A stretch of 64,000 nt of DNA, taken from positions 10,230,001 to 10,294,000 of the forward strand of contig JAZAYU010000012.1 in the NCBI GenBank assembly GCA_038501625.1, in the 5' to 3' direction. The notes under the pieces are model-generated. The model worked only from the letters and a program-made list of their open reading frames with translations, had not been told where the DNA came from and ran no database searches. A program made the translations under genes and the position numbers. Shown here in pieces: positions 11,048-23,425 of this stretch. The stretch is from Corbicula japonica. Lineage: Eukaryota; Mollusca; Bivalvia; Venerida; Cyrenidae. How positions within the stretch are numbered: position 1 is the first letter of the stretch; the number at the start of each line of letters is the position of its first letter.

Positions 11048-12284
11048 CTGAAGGGGAAAACGAGAAACAAGTATTATGGTATCATTTGATTGCTTGGGGA
11101 TGAATTTTCACAAAAAAGCCACAAAATATATATTCATGCATGCAAAAACTTTGTAAAATGTATTTTAACTTTTACGACGTATTACATGTTGTAATTGCTA
11201 GGGTTTTGTTTGGCACATTACTGCTTGCACGAAATATGTGAAATTTAAACCTGCGAAAAATATAATAATAACATAATTATATAATCCTTGAAAATGTAAG
11301 TATAATGATATACATACTATCAAAAAACTGTTTATCTTAAGTACTGCTTAAATCTTCCAAATCCTAAAATAGCAGCTTTCAAAAATACCAGCAGAAAACT
11401 TCATGCAATCTTATTTGAAATGGCTGTATGCAAAGCTAGCATGAAAAATAACTTTACCCTTTTTTCCACAGAACGGCTGTTATCCCATATGCAAACATTG
11501 AAGATCCAGATCAGCCAGTACATCCGTGCTGTCTGAATAGGATCTACACTGTTTCCTTTTTTATTCATTGGGTTATTTCTGATCAGATGGCATGGACACA
11601 TGTTAAAATGCAAATGTATGGAGTCAAGGGTTAAATTACTACAATGTACTTAAGTGCATGCAAACTCAACTGGAATGTCAAACCAACAAAACAAGGTGGA
11701 AGTAATTTTCAGATTACATGTTTTAATAATTAAATTTTTCACTTACAAAATAAACTGTAATCAAGATTAATTTATGATTATATTTATATAATAATACCCA
11801 TATCTTTATTTAATTAAAAAAATTAAAAAAAAAACTATTAAATACTTATTGAAATATTTTTAGAACAGAATATCAGACTTTGAATAATTCGTATTTTAAG
11901 GATGCACATTGCTAACACAAGGAAGATTCTGTTCATGCTTATATTAATGTATATTATGTTATGAAGTAAGATCAAAACCTTGCAGTAAAAGTTGAACAAC
12001 AGTTTTACCAAGTTGACAGGATAATCTGCAAATAAAGTAACCTTATTTTTTGTACAAATACAGTTTTATAATGGTTTTATCATGTGTTTCCCATGATTAA
12101 GTATGAAGAATTAAAAGTTTCCTCATTTTCTAGCAATCTAGAAATGGATAAACAGTTCAGCGGCTAGCACATATGACTTTGATTCTACAGATTGCCAGTT
12201 CAATCAGGGGCTCATTCAGTCTTTCGACTAACTTTAAGCTTAGTTATAGTAAAGCGGTACCAAACATTAAGCAGTTCTAGCTGA
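11048..12284. other. Intron sequence, mostly unremarkable
   Basis: Anoctamin intron upstream of exon 10,821-11,047. It holds MITE copy 11 and A/T-rich runs near 11,760-11,840. Nothing else is recognised. Confidence 0.6.
11476..11634 (-). mobile_element. TTAA MITE copy 11 (internally deleted)
   Basis: One palindrome (AGATCCAGATCAGCCAGTAC) and TTCATTGGGTTATTTCTGA, ending CAAGGGTTAA. The second palindrome is mostly lost. Confidence 0.7.
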
Positions 12285-12500
12285 ATGTTTGCTGCAATAT
12301 ATGTGTCAAAAGTTATAACCTATGGTTCCATATGCGAGCTGAATGTTACGCCCTATAGTTCCGATATGCAAGAGATACCTGAATGTTTAATGCATATATG
12401 TGACTCCCAAAATGTTACACCTTACGGTTCTGTATGCACCAGAATGTAGAATGTGTAAGTATATACATGTGTATGTCAAATGTTACACCCTAAATAACGC
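12285..12500. repeat. Degenerate tandem repeat of about 65 bp
   Basis: Three or four diverged units with GAATGTTxxxxGCAxATATGTG and TTACxCCTAxxGTTC. No gene. Confidence 0.6.
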
Positions 12501-12539
12501 ATGATTCTGTCCTAGTAGCACTGTTTATGGCTGTCATGT

Positions 12540-12781
12540 TTAACCCTTTCCTCCATATGTACACGTTTATTGCATGAGTGAACAGTTTAGATCCAGATCA
12601 GCTGGCACATCCGTGCCATCTGATCAGGATCTAAACTGTTCGCTTTTTGATTTGTTAGCTTATTTCTGAACAAAATGCGACCAGTGCAGATCCTGATCAG
12701 ACGTCAGGGATGTGCCGGCTGATCTGGATCTACACTGGTCACACATGCATAAAATCGCGTATTTATGGAGGACTAGGTTAA
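12540..12781 (-). mobile_element. TTAA MITE copy 12
   Basis: Full-length reverse-oriented copy: TTAACCCTTTCCTCCATATG to TATGGAGGACTAGGTTAA, with both palindromes well preserved. Confidence 0.88.
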
Positions 12782-13277
12782 TAAACTGACTGATAAATGA
12801 AATATTCTGACAAAACTGCGGCACTAGCTAACACTAGCTGAATATTGGATGCATGTTTCATATAAAACACCCACTAGGTACTTAAACATTCTGATTTAGG
12901 ACGATTAGTGAATAATCCAAGCTGCATGTATGATTCCAGTCTTGCATACTGCACAAACACACTGCATGATATAACACAACAGGGCACTAGACAACTTTCG
13001 GGGACAGGTACACATACCCTTATGAAAGGGGAATTTTGCGCCGTTCAAGACAAAAAAAACAAAAAAGGGGAATTTTAAGTCATATATGCATGTTTTGACT
13101 TTGAAGTGTCACACATTCGTAACACTGTGTTCTTCCACTGATTATAATAGCTAGTATATTTTGTGACTTTAGACTTACAAATAAACAATATTATGGCCAA
13201 ACAAGTGCCCTGCATAAAAAACTTTCAATCAAAACAGCAAATCTTGCACCAGACCCTAAATTAAGCCATCGTAACCC

Positions 13278-13519
13278 TTAACCCTTTCCTGGAAAAATAC
13301 GCATTTTTACGTATGTGCGACCAGTGTAGATCCAGATCAGCCGGCACATCCGTGCCGTCTGATCAGGATCTGCACTGGTCGCATTTTGGTCAGAAATAAT
13401 CTAATGAATCAAAAAGCGAACAGTTTAGATCCTGATCAGAAGGCACGGATGTGCCGGCTGATCTGGATCTAAACTGTTCGCCCTAGCAATAAAGGTGTAT
13501 CTATACAGGAAAGGGTTAA
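13278..13519 (+). mobile_element. TTAA MITE copy 13
   Basis: Near-identical to copy 3: TTAACCCTTTCCTGGAAAAA to CAGGAAAGGGTTAA. It shares its right TTAA with the partial copy that follows. Confidence 0.9.
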
Positions 13520-13684
13520 CTCCATGTATACGACTTTTATCGTATGGGCAAAGAGTGTAGATCCTGATCAGCTGTAACATTCTTGATTAAAATCCAACAG
13601 TGCAGATCCTGATCTAAGGGCATAGAAGCTGGGTGATCTGGATCTTCACTGTTCACATTTTCTCATGGAGTAGAGGGATATCAG
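13516..13684. mobile_element. TTAA MITE copy 14 (rearranged)
   Basis: TTAACTCCATGTATACG, two shortened palindromes and a decayed end (TCATGGAGTAGAGGGATA). Confidence 0.6.
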
Positions 13685-14125
13685 AAATGAAAACAATGTT
13701 TGTCCCTATAGACCCTTTTGAGTATGGTGCGATCTGTGATACAAAAACTTGTGGTGCAACTATGTTATGTTACTCTGACATTAACCTGGTTAAAAGGAAT
13801 TTGAAAATTAGTTGTTTGTTAACCCGTTCCACCATATATATGCCATAATGGCATGGGCAAACAATTAAGATCAAGATAAGCTGGCACATCTGTGCTGTCT
13901 GATCAGGATCTACATGGTTCTTTTGCTTTTTGATTTATTTGGTTATTTCTGACCAAATTGCAAACAGTGAAGATCCTGACCAGATGTCACAGATGTGCTG
14001 GCTGATCTGGATCTTCACTGTTCACCATGGCTCATTGCGTAAAGGGATAACAGAAATGAAAACAAGTTTTTTTCCGTTTAGACCCTTTTGAGTATGGTGT
14101 GATCTGTGATACAAAAACTATGGTG
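13671..14125 (+). repeat. Local duplication of unique flank plus MITE
   Basis: About 75 bp (AGACCCTTTTGAGTATGGTG, ATCTGTGATACAAAAACT) occurs at 13,680-13,755 and again at 14,050-14,125, each time directly after a TTAA MITE end. A MITE-plus-flank segment was duplicated in tandem with a ~370-bp period. Confidence 0.75.
13819..14050 (-). mobile_element. TTAA MITE copy 15
   Basis: TTAACCCGTTCCACCATATA at the left and GTAAAGGGATAA at the right, with TTTGGTTATTTCTGACC between the palindromes. Confidence 0.8.
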
Positions 14126-14144
14126 CTAACATGATATGCGCTGG

Positions 14145-14211
14145 TTGGCTGATCTGGATCTACACTGTTCGCCCATGCTCTACAGGCATATATATGGAGG
14201 AAAGGGATAAG
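14145..14211 (-). mobile_element. TTAA MITE copy 16 (end only)
   Basis: Only the last quarter is present: GGCTGATCTGGATCTACACT to TATGGAGGAAAGGGATAA. Confidence 0.65.
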
Positions 14212-14337
14212 TGAGTTCAGTGGGCTGAGCTTCTGTGTAAGGGTTTACTATAGTCTCAATGCAAAATAAAGTGTCTTTTCCACTAAGACTTGTTTTAAAA
14301 GAAATGCAAGCTTATGATTCTGGTAGCCTCTTTCAGA

Positions 14338-14513
14338 AAAGATATAATTTAGGATTAAATTGATATTCGATGGTTTTCATTTGGGTATGGAAAACAGTTG
14401 GGTTGTTTAAAGTGTGTGAAGCCCGAAGGGCTTCATGCCTACTTTAAACAATCCAAATGTTTTCATACCCAAATGAAAATCATCAAATATCGATTCAATC
14501 CTTATATTTACAC
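14338..14513. repeat. Long palindrome (about 75-bp arms)
   Basis: The left arm (ATTCGATGGTTTTCATTTGG, GTTTAAAGT) and right arm (CCAAATGAAAATCATCAAAT, ACTTTAAAC) pair around the centre GAAGCCCGAAGGGCTTC. It is probably a foldback MITE. There is no coding content. Confidence 0.8.
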
Positions 14514-14915
14514 TCATAAATATTCTCATTTTTACAGAAATTATTAGAAAAAATCATGATATTACGGCTTTTTCAAATGGTTCTTGGAACAGCCACGTAG
14601 GCAACATAGTGAATGACAGCACGCTTTTTTGCTGCAACTCATGGCAAAACGTGCGTGCTCATTGACATCACACATCAAAACTTTGTGCATCGTCCAATAT
14701 ATTGTGAGCGATGTTTACTGTGGCCACGCCTTTTCAAATAATACATCACACTGTATACCATCAGGAATTATGATTCGTTAGGTGAATAAGACTTCATCGT
14801 AGAGGATGAAGTAGAAGTGTAAATATTGTCATTTAAGAAGCAGCTGCAAGGCTATTTAAGTAGGAATTCTGACAGCCCTGTTAACTGAATATCTGGAACT
14901 AGCTTTAAACTAGTT

Positions 14916-15158
14916 TTAACCCTTTCCTTCATAGACACACCTTTTTTGCAAGGGCGAACAGTTTAGATCCAGATCAGCCGGCACATCCGTGCCATCTGAT
15001 CAGGATCTAAACTGTTCGCTTTTTGATTCATTAGGTTATTTCTGACCAAAATGCGACCAGTGCAGATCCTGTTTAGACAGCATGGATGTGCCGGCTGATC
15101 TGGATCTACACTGGTCGCACATGCGTAAAAAGGCGTATATTATGAAGGAAAGGGTTAA
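14916..15158 (-). mobile_element. TTAA MITE copy 17
   Basis: Full-length: TTAACCCTTTCCTTCATAGA to TATGAAGGAAAGGGTTAA, both palindromes intact. Confidence 0.9.
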
Positions 15159-15213
15159 AGCACAAGTTAGCCTACATGTTACAGTGCCATGTGTGTACCT
15201 CAATAATGGAAGT

Positions 15214-15362
15214 TCTACATTAGATTTTACTTCATACCATTCTGTGACATTTGACTTTCTGCAAAAAATAAAACCAAGCTACCACATTTATCATCTACAT
15301 TAGATTTAACTTTGTACCATTCTGTGATGTTTGATTTTCTGCAAAAAATAAAACCAAGCTAC
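15214..15362 (+). repeat. Two-copy tandem repeat of about 80 bp
   Basis: TACATTAGATTTxACTTxxTA and TTTCTGCAAAAAATAAAACC occur twice in direct order (starting near 15,214 and 15,296). No gene is seen. Confidence 0.8.
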
Positions 15363-15412
15363 CCATATATGAACTGTTATGAAGCAAGTTCCTAGGTTTG
15401 ATATGAGAGAAT

Positions 15413-17646
15413 CCTTATCCTTTATCTCCAAATATACACATTTTATCACATGTGCGAATATTCAATAGTATAGATTCAGATCAGCTGACACATCCGTGCC
15501 ATCTAATCAGGATCACATTGTTCACTTTTGGGTCAGAAATAATATAATAAAATAACAAGAGGGCCATGATGGCCCTATGTCGCTCACCTGAGTACAAAAG
15601 TACTCTCAGCTTGTGGTTTCAGACAAGAAGATTTTTAAAGTTTTTCCTATACAAGTCTATATAAAATGAAGTGACCCCTGGGGCAGGGCCAATTTTGACC
15701 CCTGGGAAATAATTTGAACAATCTTTGTAGAGTTCTACTAGAGGATGCTAAATGCCAAATATCTAAGCTCTAGGCCTTGTGGTTTCAGACAAGAAGATTT
15801 TTAAAGTTTTTCCTATATAAGTCTATGTAAAAAGAAGTGACCCCTGGGGCGGGGCAAATTTTGACCCCAGGGAAATAATTTGAACAAACTTTGTAGAGTT
15901 CCACTAGAGGATGCTAAATGCCAAATATCTCAGCTCTAGGCCTTGTGGTTTCAGACAAGAAGATTTTTAAAGTTTTTCCTATATAAGTCTATGTCAAATG
16001 AAGTGACCCCTGGGGCAGGGCCAATTTTGACCCCAGGGAAATAATTTGAACAAACTTTGTAGAGTACCACTAGAGGATGCTAAATGCCAAATATCTAAGC
16101 TCTAGGCCTTGTGGTTTCAGAGAAGAAGATTTTTAAAGTTTTTCTTATATAAGTCTATGCAAAATGAAGTGACCCCTGGGGCAGGGCCAATTTTGACCCC
16201 AGGGAAATAATTTGAACAAACTTTGTAGAGTACCATTAGAGGATGCTAAATGCCAAATATCTCAGCTCTAGGCCTTGTGGTTTCAGAGAAGAAGATTTTT
16301 AAAGTTTTTCCTATATAAGTCTATGCAAAATGAAGTGACCCCTGGGGCGGGGCCAATTTTGACCCCAGGGAAATAATTTGAACAATCTTTGTAGAGTTCC
16401 ACTAGAGGGTGCTAAATGCCAAATATCTAAGCTCTAGGCCTTGTGGTTTCAGACAAGAAGACTTTTAAAGTTTTTCTTAATATAGAAGTCTATGCAAAAT
16501 GAAGTGACCCCTGGGGCGGGGCAAATTTTGACCCCAGGGAAATAATTTGAACAAACTTTGTAGAGTTCCACTAGAGGATGCTAAATGCCAAATATCTCAG
16601 CTCTAGGCCTTGTGGTTTCAGACAAGAAGATTTTTAAAGTTTTTCCTATATAAGTCTATGTCAAATGAAGTGACCCCTGGGGCAGGGCCAATTTTGACCC
16701 CAGGGAAATAATTTGAACAATCTTTGTAGAGTTCCACTAGAGGGTGCTAAATGCCAAATATCTAAACTCTAGGCCTTGTGGTTTCAGACAAGAAGATTTT
16801 TAAAGTTTTTCTTATATAAGTCTATGCAAAATGAAGTGACCCCTGGGGCGGGGCCAATTTTGACCCCATGGAAATAATTTGAACAAACTTTGTAGAGTTC
16901 CACTAGAGGATGCTAAATGCCAAATATCTAAGCTCTAGGCCTTGTGGTTTCAGACAAGAAGACTTTTAAAGTTTTTCTTAATATAGAAGTCTATGCAAAA
17001 TGAAGTGACCCCTGGGGCGGGGCCAATTTTGACCCCATGGAAATAATTTGAACAAACTTTGTAGAGATCCACTAGAGAATGCTAAATGCCAAATATCTAA
17101 GCTCTAGGCCTTGTGGTTTCAGAGAAGAAGATTTTTAAAGTTTTTACTATATAAGTCTATGTAAAATGAAGTGACCCCTGGGGCGGGGCCAATTTTGACC
17201 CCAGGGCTATAATATGAACAATCTTGGTAGAGGACCACTAGGTGATGCTACACAACAAATATCAAAGTTCTAGGCCTTGCGGTTTCAGAGAAGAAGATTT
17301 TTAAAAATTTTATGTTCAAAATCTATTTTTTTCCTCTGTGACCTAGATAGGCAATGGACCGGAACCATTTGAACAATTTTGGTAAAGCTTCATGCAAGTA
17401 ACATTCCTGCCAAGTTTCAGCAAGATTGGCCCAGGAGTTCAGGAGAAGAAGTCGTTTGAAGAAAAAGTTGACGACGCACGGACGCATGCACGCACGCACG
17501 GACGACGGACGACGGACATCAGGCGATCACAAAAGCTCACCATGAGCACTTCGTGCTCAGGTGAGCTAAAAAGCTAATATGCTGCCTGATCCGGATCTAC
17601 AATGTTCACCCCGGCAACAACGCTGTATAAATGGAGTAAAGGGTAA
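15413..17646 (+). mobile_element. TTAA MITE copy 18, split by composite element P2
   Basis: The left half (to TCAGAAATAATATAATAAAA) ends at about 15,555. The right half (GCTGCCTGATCCGGATCTAC to GGAGTAAAGGGTAAA) resumes at about 17,576. The 2-kb element P2 sits between them. Confidence 0.72.
15556..17567 (+). mobile_element. Composite (pearl/Helentron-like) element P2
   Basis: Same family as P1. It starts AACAAGAG, with head hairpin GGGCCATGATGGCCC (15,561-15,575) and arm GCTCACCTGAG (15,582-15,592), the exact reverse complement of CTCAGGTGAGC at 17,556-17,566. It holds ten tandem cores with GTGACCCC at 15,671, 15,838, 16,003, 16,169, 16,335, 16,504, 16,670, 16,836, 17,005 and 17,171 (period 165-169). 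It ends in an ACGG-type microsatellite and a tail hairpin, and is inserted in a TTAA MITE. Confidence 0.87.
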
Positions 17647-17787
17647 ATTTACCATATATTCCAAATTAAAAGACGGAGGAATTACTGAAAATATTTTTGG
17701 AAGAATTATGGAACTTGTTGGAAATGAAGTAGGTCATTGTGTTAGACATTTTTTAAAGTTGTGAGTTTGAGATTAGAAACAACTTAC

Positions 17788-17973
17788 ACATCTTTTTTGT
17801 GACTTGGAGATTTGTAACTGTCCTCATTTTCCTCTGTAACTACTGGTAATTCCTCTTTACTGGTTTTTCTGGCCCTTTCAGCTGACCAGGGGGCAGATGG
17901 GGCTTTGTTTTCAACATTATCACTATCTTCTTCATCAGTGAAATGTCTATAATTGGCAGAATTATGCCTCGCT
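17788..17973 (-). CDS. Anoctamin exon, acidic C-terminal tail (residues 737-799)
   Basis: It encodes RHNSANYRHFTDEEDSDNVE, then a low-complexity tail rich in Glu, Ser and Lys. This part is not conserved in the family and was accepted on frame continuity, a clean acceptor (TTTTTTAG) and a strong donor (GTAAGT). It probably forms a disordered cytosolic tail with possible phosphosites. Confidence 0.8.
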
Positions 17974-18491
17974 CTAAAAAAACAAAAGGACAGTGTATTT
18001 ATAGATATGCAGTTATTGACCTTAAAGATTAGTAAGAAGACTGTAAAGTATTATTTTAAGAATAGAGCATCTATATATCACTTCAAGTCATATATTAAAG
18101 AAGAATTCCAGACAATTTGAAATTTGTGCACATAAATTGATGACGTCACTGATCACCTCAAAATGGCTGCTTGCATACAATAGGATAGATATTGAAATGA
18201 CATTATCTCAGCAAGTTTTGTGCTCAGTTTAAAAATGTCTTTGCAATGACAACATATTCATATATTCTAGACAACCCTTTTAACTGAAAAGCCATATATT
18301 TTACTGAGATACATGTACACTGAACATGGTGTAAGCATTACAAACTTAACAGACATACATAAGCTGTGCACACTCTCTTTAATGAAGCATGCTTGTCTGC
18401 ATGCCTTACTACACATCACAAGCCACCAAAAATAAGAATGGACATTCAAATCCAAGTAACAGAAAAGAAAAATCCATTTCAGAAATCAGTA

Positions 18492-18742
18492 TTAACCGTT
18501 TACTCCATATTTTTGCCTTTTATCACAAGGTTGACCCGTGTAGATCCAGATCAGCCGGCAAATCTGTGCCATCTTATTTGGATCTAAACTTTTTGCCTCT
18601 TGGACAGTTATAATGAGCTGACTCTAAATCTGAACAGTTTAGATTCAGATCAGACAACTGTGATGTGCAGGCTGATCTGGATCTAAACTGTTCCCCCGTG
18701 TGATAAAAGCAATATGTATGAAGTACATCTGTAAAGTGTTAA
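18492..18742 (+). mobile_element. TTAA MITE copy 19
   Basis: TTAACCGTTTACTCC to AAGTGTTAA, with both palindromes diverged. Confidence 0.75.
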
Positions 18743-18949
18743 GTGAAAGACAGTCATCAGACACAGATTCAAACCAAAAAAACATGAAAAACAAAACAAG
18801 ATAATAGTGTAGTGCATGTATAGGAAATTAAAATAAATATTTTTTAATTATTGCATAATAAGCAAGCCAGGATGTGAGACACTTGGGATGTTTGCATTCA
18901 TGCCACCTCACTGCTTAATAGAATATGCATTAATGAACATTGCTCATCA

Positions 18950-19105
18950 TTGTCACTACTTTTTCTTTTCAAATGAAATAATAAACTTGTTTTTCTTTTT
19001 AATTGAAATAACAAATTGGTTTTTCATTTTAATTGAAATAATGAAGTGGTTTTTCTTTTTAATTGAAATAATAAAGTGTTTTTTTTATAACAGAAAAGTG
19101 GTTTT
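18950..19105 (+). repeat. Minisatellite of about 33-36 bp
   Basis: Four units of TTTTTCTTTTTAATTGAAAT followed by AATAAAxTGG. The Phe/Ile-rich ORF across it is an artefact. Confidence 0.8.
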
Positions 19106-19431
19106 TAACAGTTATATCAAAAACTATCCGTTTAATAAGACAAATTTTATAAATCTTCATTAAACTTCAAACTTTTACTAATAAATAAAATATTTAAGTC
19201 TGTCATTGTTATGTCCACCTAAGCATTTACAAGGGGTATTTTCACCCAAGCAAGTAGAGGGATAGCGGGACTTTTTATGTTTATATACAAACCCTTTATC
19301 ACTATCAGGTCTGCAAAGCGCAACAAAGAGCAAAACTTTTGAAAAATGGTATACTACACCGACTCATAAATTACTAATGAAATTTTATATAGCCAATATT
19401 TTGTTGTGTAATTGCATAAACAAGGAACATG

Positions 19432-19770
19432 ATAAACCCTGTATTCCAAAGATACACCTTTATTGCATTGGAAAACATCATAGATCCAGATCAGCTGACA
19501 CATCTGTGCGGACTGATTAAGATCTACACTGTTTGCTTTGAGATTCATTAAGTTATTTCCTATCAAGAGCGGACCAGAGTGTAGATCCGGATCAGACTGC
19601 ACGGATGCCCTGACTGATATGGATCTTCATTGGTTGCTTTGAGATTCATTAAGTTATTCCTATCAAGAGCGGACCAGAGTGTAGATCCAGATCAGACTGC
19701 ACGGATGTCCTGGCTGATATGGATCTACACTGGTTGCACATGCGTTAAAATGTGTATATGTGTAAATTTA
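19432..19770 (-). mobile_element. TTAA MITE copy 20 with internal duplication
   Basis: It contains a direct duplication of about 108 bp (GCTTTGAGATTCATTAAGTT, then GAGCGGACCAGAGTGTAGAT), at about 19,535 and 19,634. The second palindrome therefore occurs twice. Confidence 0.75.
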
Positions 19771-19938
19771 TCTGTTGGTTACCCTATTAATGTGCATATA
19801 TGAGGTGTGTATGCTAAATCCATAGCGAGTAAAGAGTTCCTGAAAAGTAATGCATTTCTGAAAAAAAAAAGAAATCATTTCATGTAACGAGCAAATTTAC
19901 TCTTTCTTGAGTAGGAGATGTGAATCTTGTTATAGCTT

Positions 19939-20176
19939 TGTAACCCATTATCCCATGAGAAATGGGTGAAATCCTACATGTGACCGGTGTAAATCTAGAT
20001 CAGCCTGACAATTTGCAGTCTGATCTGGATCAACACTGTTTTGATTTATTAGGTTATTTCTGACCAAAATGAACAATACAGATCCTGATCAGAAGGCAAT
20101 AATGTGACAACTGATCTGGATCTACACTGGTCACACATGTGTAAAAAGACTTATGGGGGTGGGCTAACAGGGTTAG
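19939..20176 (-). mobile_element. TTAA MITE copy 21
   Basis: TAACCCATTATCCCATGAG, both palindromes, and GATTTATTAGGTTATTTCTG. The end is decayed (GCTAACAGGGTTA). Confidence 0.75.
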
Positions 20177-20667
20177 GCCAAGGGATAGAGATCAAAAAGA
20201 AAAAATTCTAGGTAGGGAAAAATTACAATGAACTGGTGGGTAGGTCCATGCCAGGGCTACACATAATAATCTGTAAAAACTTAAAAAATAAGTGCCTTAT
20301 ATGGCAAATGAAAAAAGCAACAAAGATATTTAAAATTTTCATAGAAATAGCCTAGCTAGTTGAAAACTGGATTTCTAGTCTAAATATACAGGTGTTACAT
20401 CAGTTTAACAATTTAATTTAATTCATTAATATTGCTCAATGCTCTACTATTGTGTCCCGAGTTGAAATCAGTACTACAAATAGACTATAATGGTATCAGT
20501 TAATTTTGCGGAGAAGAATTTTGTGACATTTTGGCATGGACATACATTCATGCAGTTATATAGTTCACAAAATCTTTGACATGGTTAATTTTTTCTGGCT
20601 TTTACTTTACACATATCTAGCAGATATTACACAAAAATTTACCCCATGGATATATAACCATACCACA

Positions 20668-20809
20668 TTAACCCTATACTCAGTGCTGTCTGATCAGGAT
20701 CTGCACTGGTCGCATTTTGGTCAGAAATAACCTTCCAAATAAGACAGCAAACAGTTTGGATCTGATCAGATGGCACGCAATAAAGTGTATCTATAGAGGA
20801 AAGGATTAA
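20668..20809 (+). mobile_element. TTAA MITE copy 22 (deleted)
   Basis: Starts TTAACCCTATACTC and joins directly to the inner half of palindrome A. Palindrome B is shortened and the end is GAGGAAAGGATTAA. Confidence 0.75.
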
Positions 20810-22349
20810 CTAATGTTTTCCTTCTCATTTCAGTCTGTAATGAGTAAAATAAAAGCTATAAATCCTTAGAAATGATTGACATTCAAATAAATCAATCCAA
20901 ATCTTTGTCCATACTCGTCTGAATGAGACATGTCTTGAAAACCATTTTACCGTATTAAAACATCAATCGGCATAGACACCCCACCCACCTTTCATCATAT
21001 GTAGCCGCAGGTATGAGTTCACTGTAGTCCAGTGGCTTGCTCCTGTCTTCAAACTTCTTAGCAACCTGGTACTTTTCCTGTATAAACAATATAACATGTT
21101 ATATAAAAACGACATAAACATGCAAGTACTCAAAATGTTGAAATAAAAATTTATTTGTATAAATTATGTAACTTTTCGGTCGGCAGTTATTTTTCTGACT
21201 ATTGAAAGTCTCAACTGGTCTAATAATAGTAACAAACTGCAAGCGTACGTACTGCCGAAAAGTAGTTTTAATTTTCAGTCCTGACAGTACGTATGCCAAC
21301 GCCTTAGTACTTTTAATGCTTTGATTTATTTCAGATTTTAAAATTTATATTCTCTGGTATCTTGAAGTTGCAGAAACGCCATAATCAGAGGGCTTGGAAT
21401 GCTGGATTCCAACGCAATGATTGGACAGCTACAAACAAAGCTGAGTGGTCTAGTTATTTACGGAACCATTTAAACCATTTCTAAGTCACTTCATTATTTG
21501 GAGTAATGCTCCAACTGTTTCTTTGTTCAAAATTATTTTAAACAAACACAGTAACTGGCATCAGGTTTTAAAAATTCTAACACGACTTGACGTTTTTCCC
21601 ATTGAATTTGCTGTGAATTATTACACGATAATTCACCGCGCGTGGGCACGGCTATTACTAAATACCTGTCGGTATAAACTTAACACGTGACAATTGTATT
21701 TTTCGCTGGAATTTAATTTCGCGCAATTAAGAAAGCATATAATACGCGAAATTTTTACCCGCGCGTAATATAATGATACCTCAGTAATAGAAAAATGTTT
21801 ATTTTATATATTTAGATAAAATACTATAATTATTTTCCACTATTTTGCGGCAACGTTAAGGTGACGTTAACGTGCCATTTTAAAGACGTCACGTCATTTC
21901 CGTTGTTTACATGTTATTTCCTGGTGCAGTATTAAACCGTTGGAATGACAAATACGGTTCGAACGACAACTGGAGAGTGCTGGATGCGCGGTTGGATGGA
22001 CATGTATTCAAGTTTGTTATTCAATCTTTTAATTATTATCAGTTTTTGAATTATGGAGATGTTTAGGGAGTCAACACTAACTGCCGACCTTGGCAAAAAA
22101 AACGGAATGTAAATGCTTTCAAATGAAATTGAAACAGAATGAAGTGGAAATGGGAAAAAGCTCAATGTCTTGATTTTCAGTACTGTAGCTTGATGTGGGA
22201 CCATTTTTTCCAGGCTATTATCTATTCTATTCTATCTATAATGGAGACAAGTCTACATTTCAGTCAGTCAGATCCTTGAGATTTTAGACTGGTCTACTTT
22301 CTCAGTAATATAATCTTGGGCCCTGTTTATCCTATGTTGGATATCATAA
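20810..22349. other. Intron sequence around exon 20,989-21,077
   Basis: Apart from the exon, I see only a partial GGAGACCAGTC-type repeat near 22,230-22,320 and a weak mirrored CGGTCGGCAG / CTGCCGAAAAG pair near 21,178-21,258. Minus-strand ORFs of 66 and 90 codons show no known motif. Confidence 0.6.
20989..21077 (-). CDS. Anoctamin exon, C-terminal cytosolic start (residues 708-737)
   Basis: It encodes EKYQVAKKFEDRSKPLDYSE, then LIPAATYDER. RREKY directly after helix 10 is typical. The acceptor is TATACAG and the donor GTGGGT. It ends with two bases (AG) completed to Arg by the next exon. Confidence 0.9.
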
Positions 22350-23402
22350 TACACTGCGAACTCTTTATAACGCGGTATAGCGGGTCCATCATCCCGACCG
22401 CGTTAATAAGTGAATCTGCGTTATATTTTCCAGCGCAAAATACATGTCCCGATTTTCCCGCGAAAAATACATGACCCGATTTTCCCGCGCAAATATACAA
22501 CCTAATATGCAACTAGAGATTATGCATAATTTTACGTAACGTCATGATTCCCCACACTGTACTCGACAAAAATATTTCTTACAAGACACACAATTACCAA
22601 ATTTCAAATACAAAAAGCAAAACGGCAAGAGACTGACTAATAACACCAAGATTGTTTAGATGCTTGCAGAAATTTTAATTATTTTAAGACACAAACTCTG
22701 ACATTTACGAACGTAAATGTAAAATAAATATTAAAACATTAACCATCGTGAACATATTCCATAATTTATAATTGCATCCTAATTTTATCTCCAGTGCAAT
22801 ATTTCAGTATTGTTGCATCATCAACCAACTTAAACCAGCTAAAAAACAAGACAAATGTCACGTACACACTTCTTGTAGATCAAACGATTTCATAGCAGAG
22901 CCGACAAAACATCACAGTCTCGATACGAGCCGACATTTTTCTTTGAAGTCGCATTTCATTGACAGATATTATCGCTGTTTACCTCCATAGTAAAAAAATG
23001 CAACCTCCATGAAATTAACAGGAAGGCGGATCAAAGCAAAATGTACATCAATGAACTACCGACAGACTGGAATAATTTTTTGTTTCTTTCTGAATTGTGC
23101 GGATTATGTGATAATTATAGAGACAATCGAATTTAGTAATGGATCAATGATAAAATTAAACAGTAAGTATGCATTCACAAGTTTGCCCCGGGCTGTTATC
23201 TGTCACTGGGAAAGGTGTTAAAACACGGTTGTTTTAGGGAAAAATGTGTGCGTCATTTGTGTACATGTGACTTCCAGTTTCGATTTTTTGCCGTTTCATG
23301 GTAAAAAATGGACTTAGAAAAAAAATAGGGGATCCACGGTACGACCGCGTTATAATGGAGCGCGGAATTAAACGAAGCGCGTTATAAAGAGTTTGCAGTG
23401 TA
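22350..23402. mobile_element. TA-flanked inverted-repeat element (Tc1/mariner-pogo type)
   Basis: The ends are TACACTGCGAACTCTTTATA on the left and, on the reverse strand, TACACTGCAAACTCTTTATA on the right, continuing ACGCG. TA lies on both sides. I see no transposase in the roughly 1.05 kb. The right end lies 23 bp from an anoctamin exon (23,426-23,506). Confidence 0.8.
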
Positions 23403-23425
23403 CTGTCAAAAAAAAATAATCGTAC

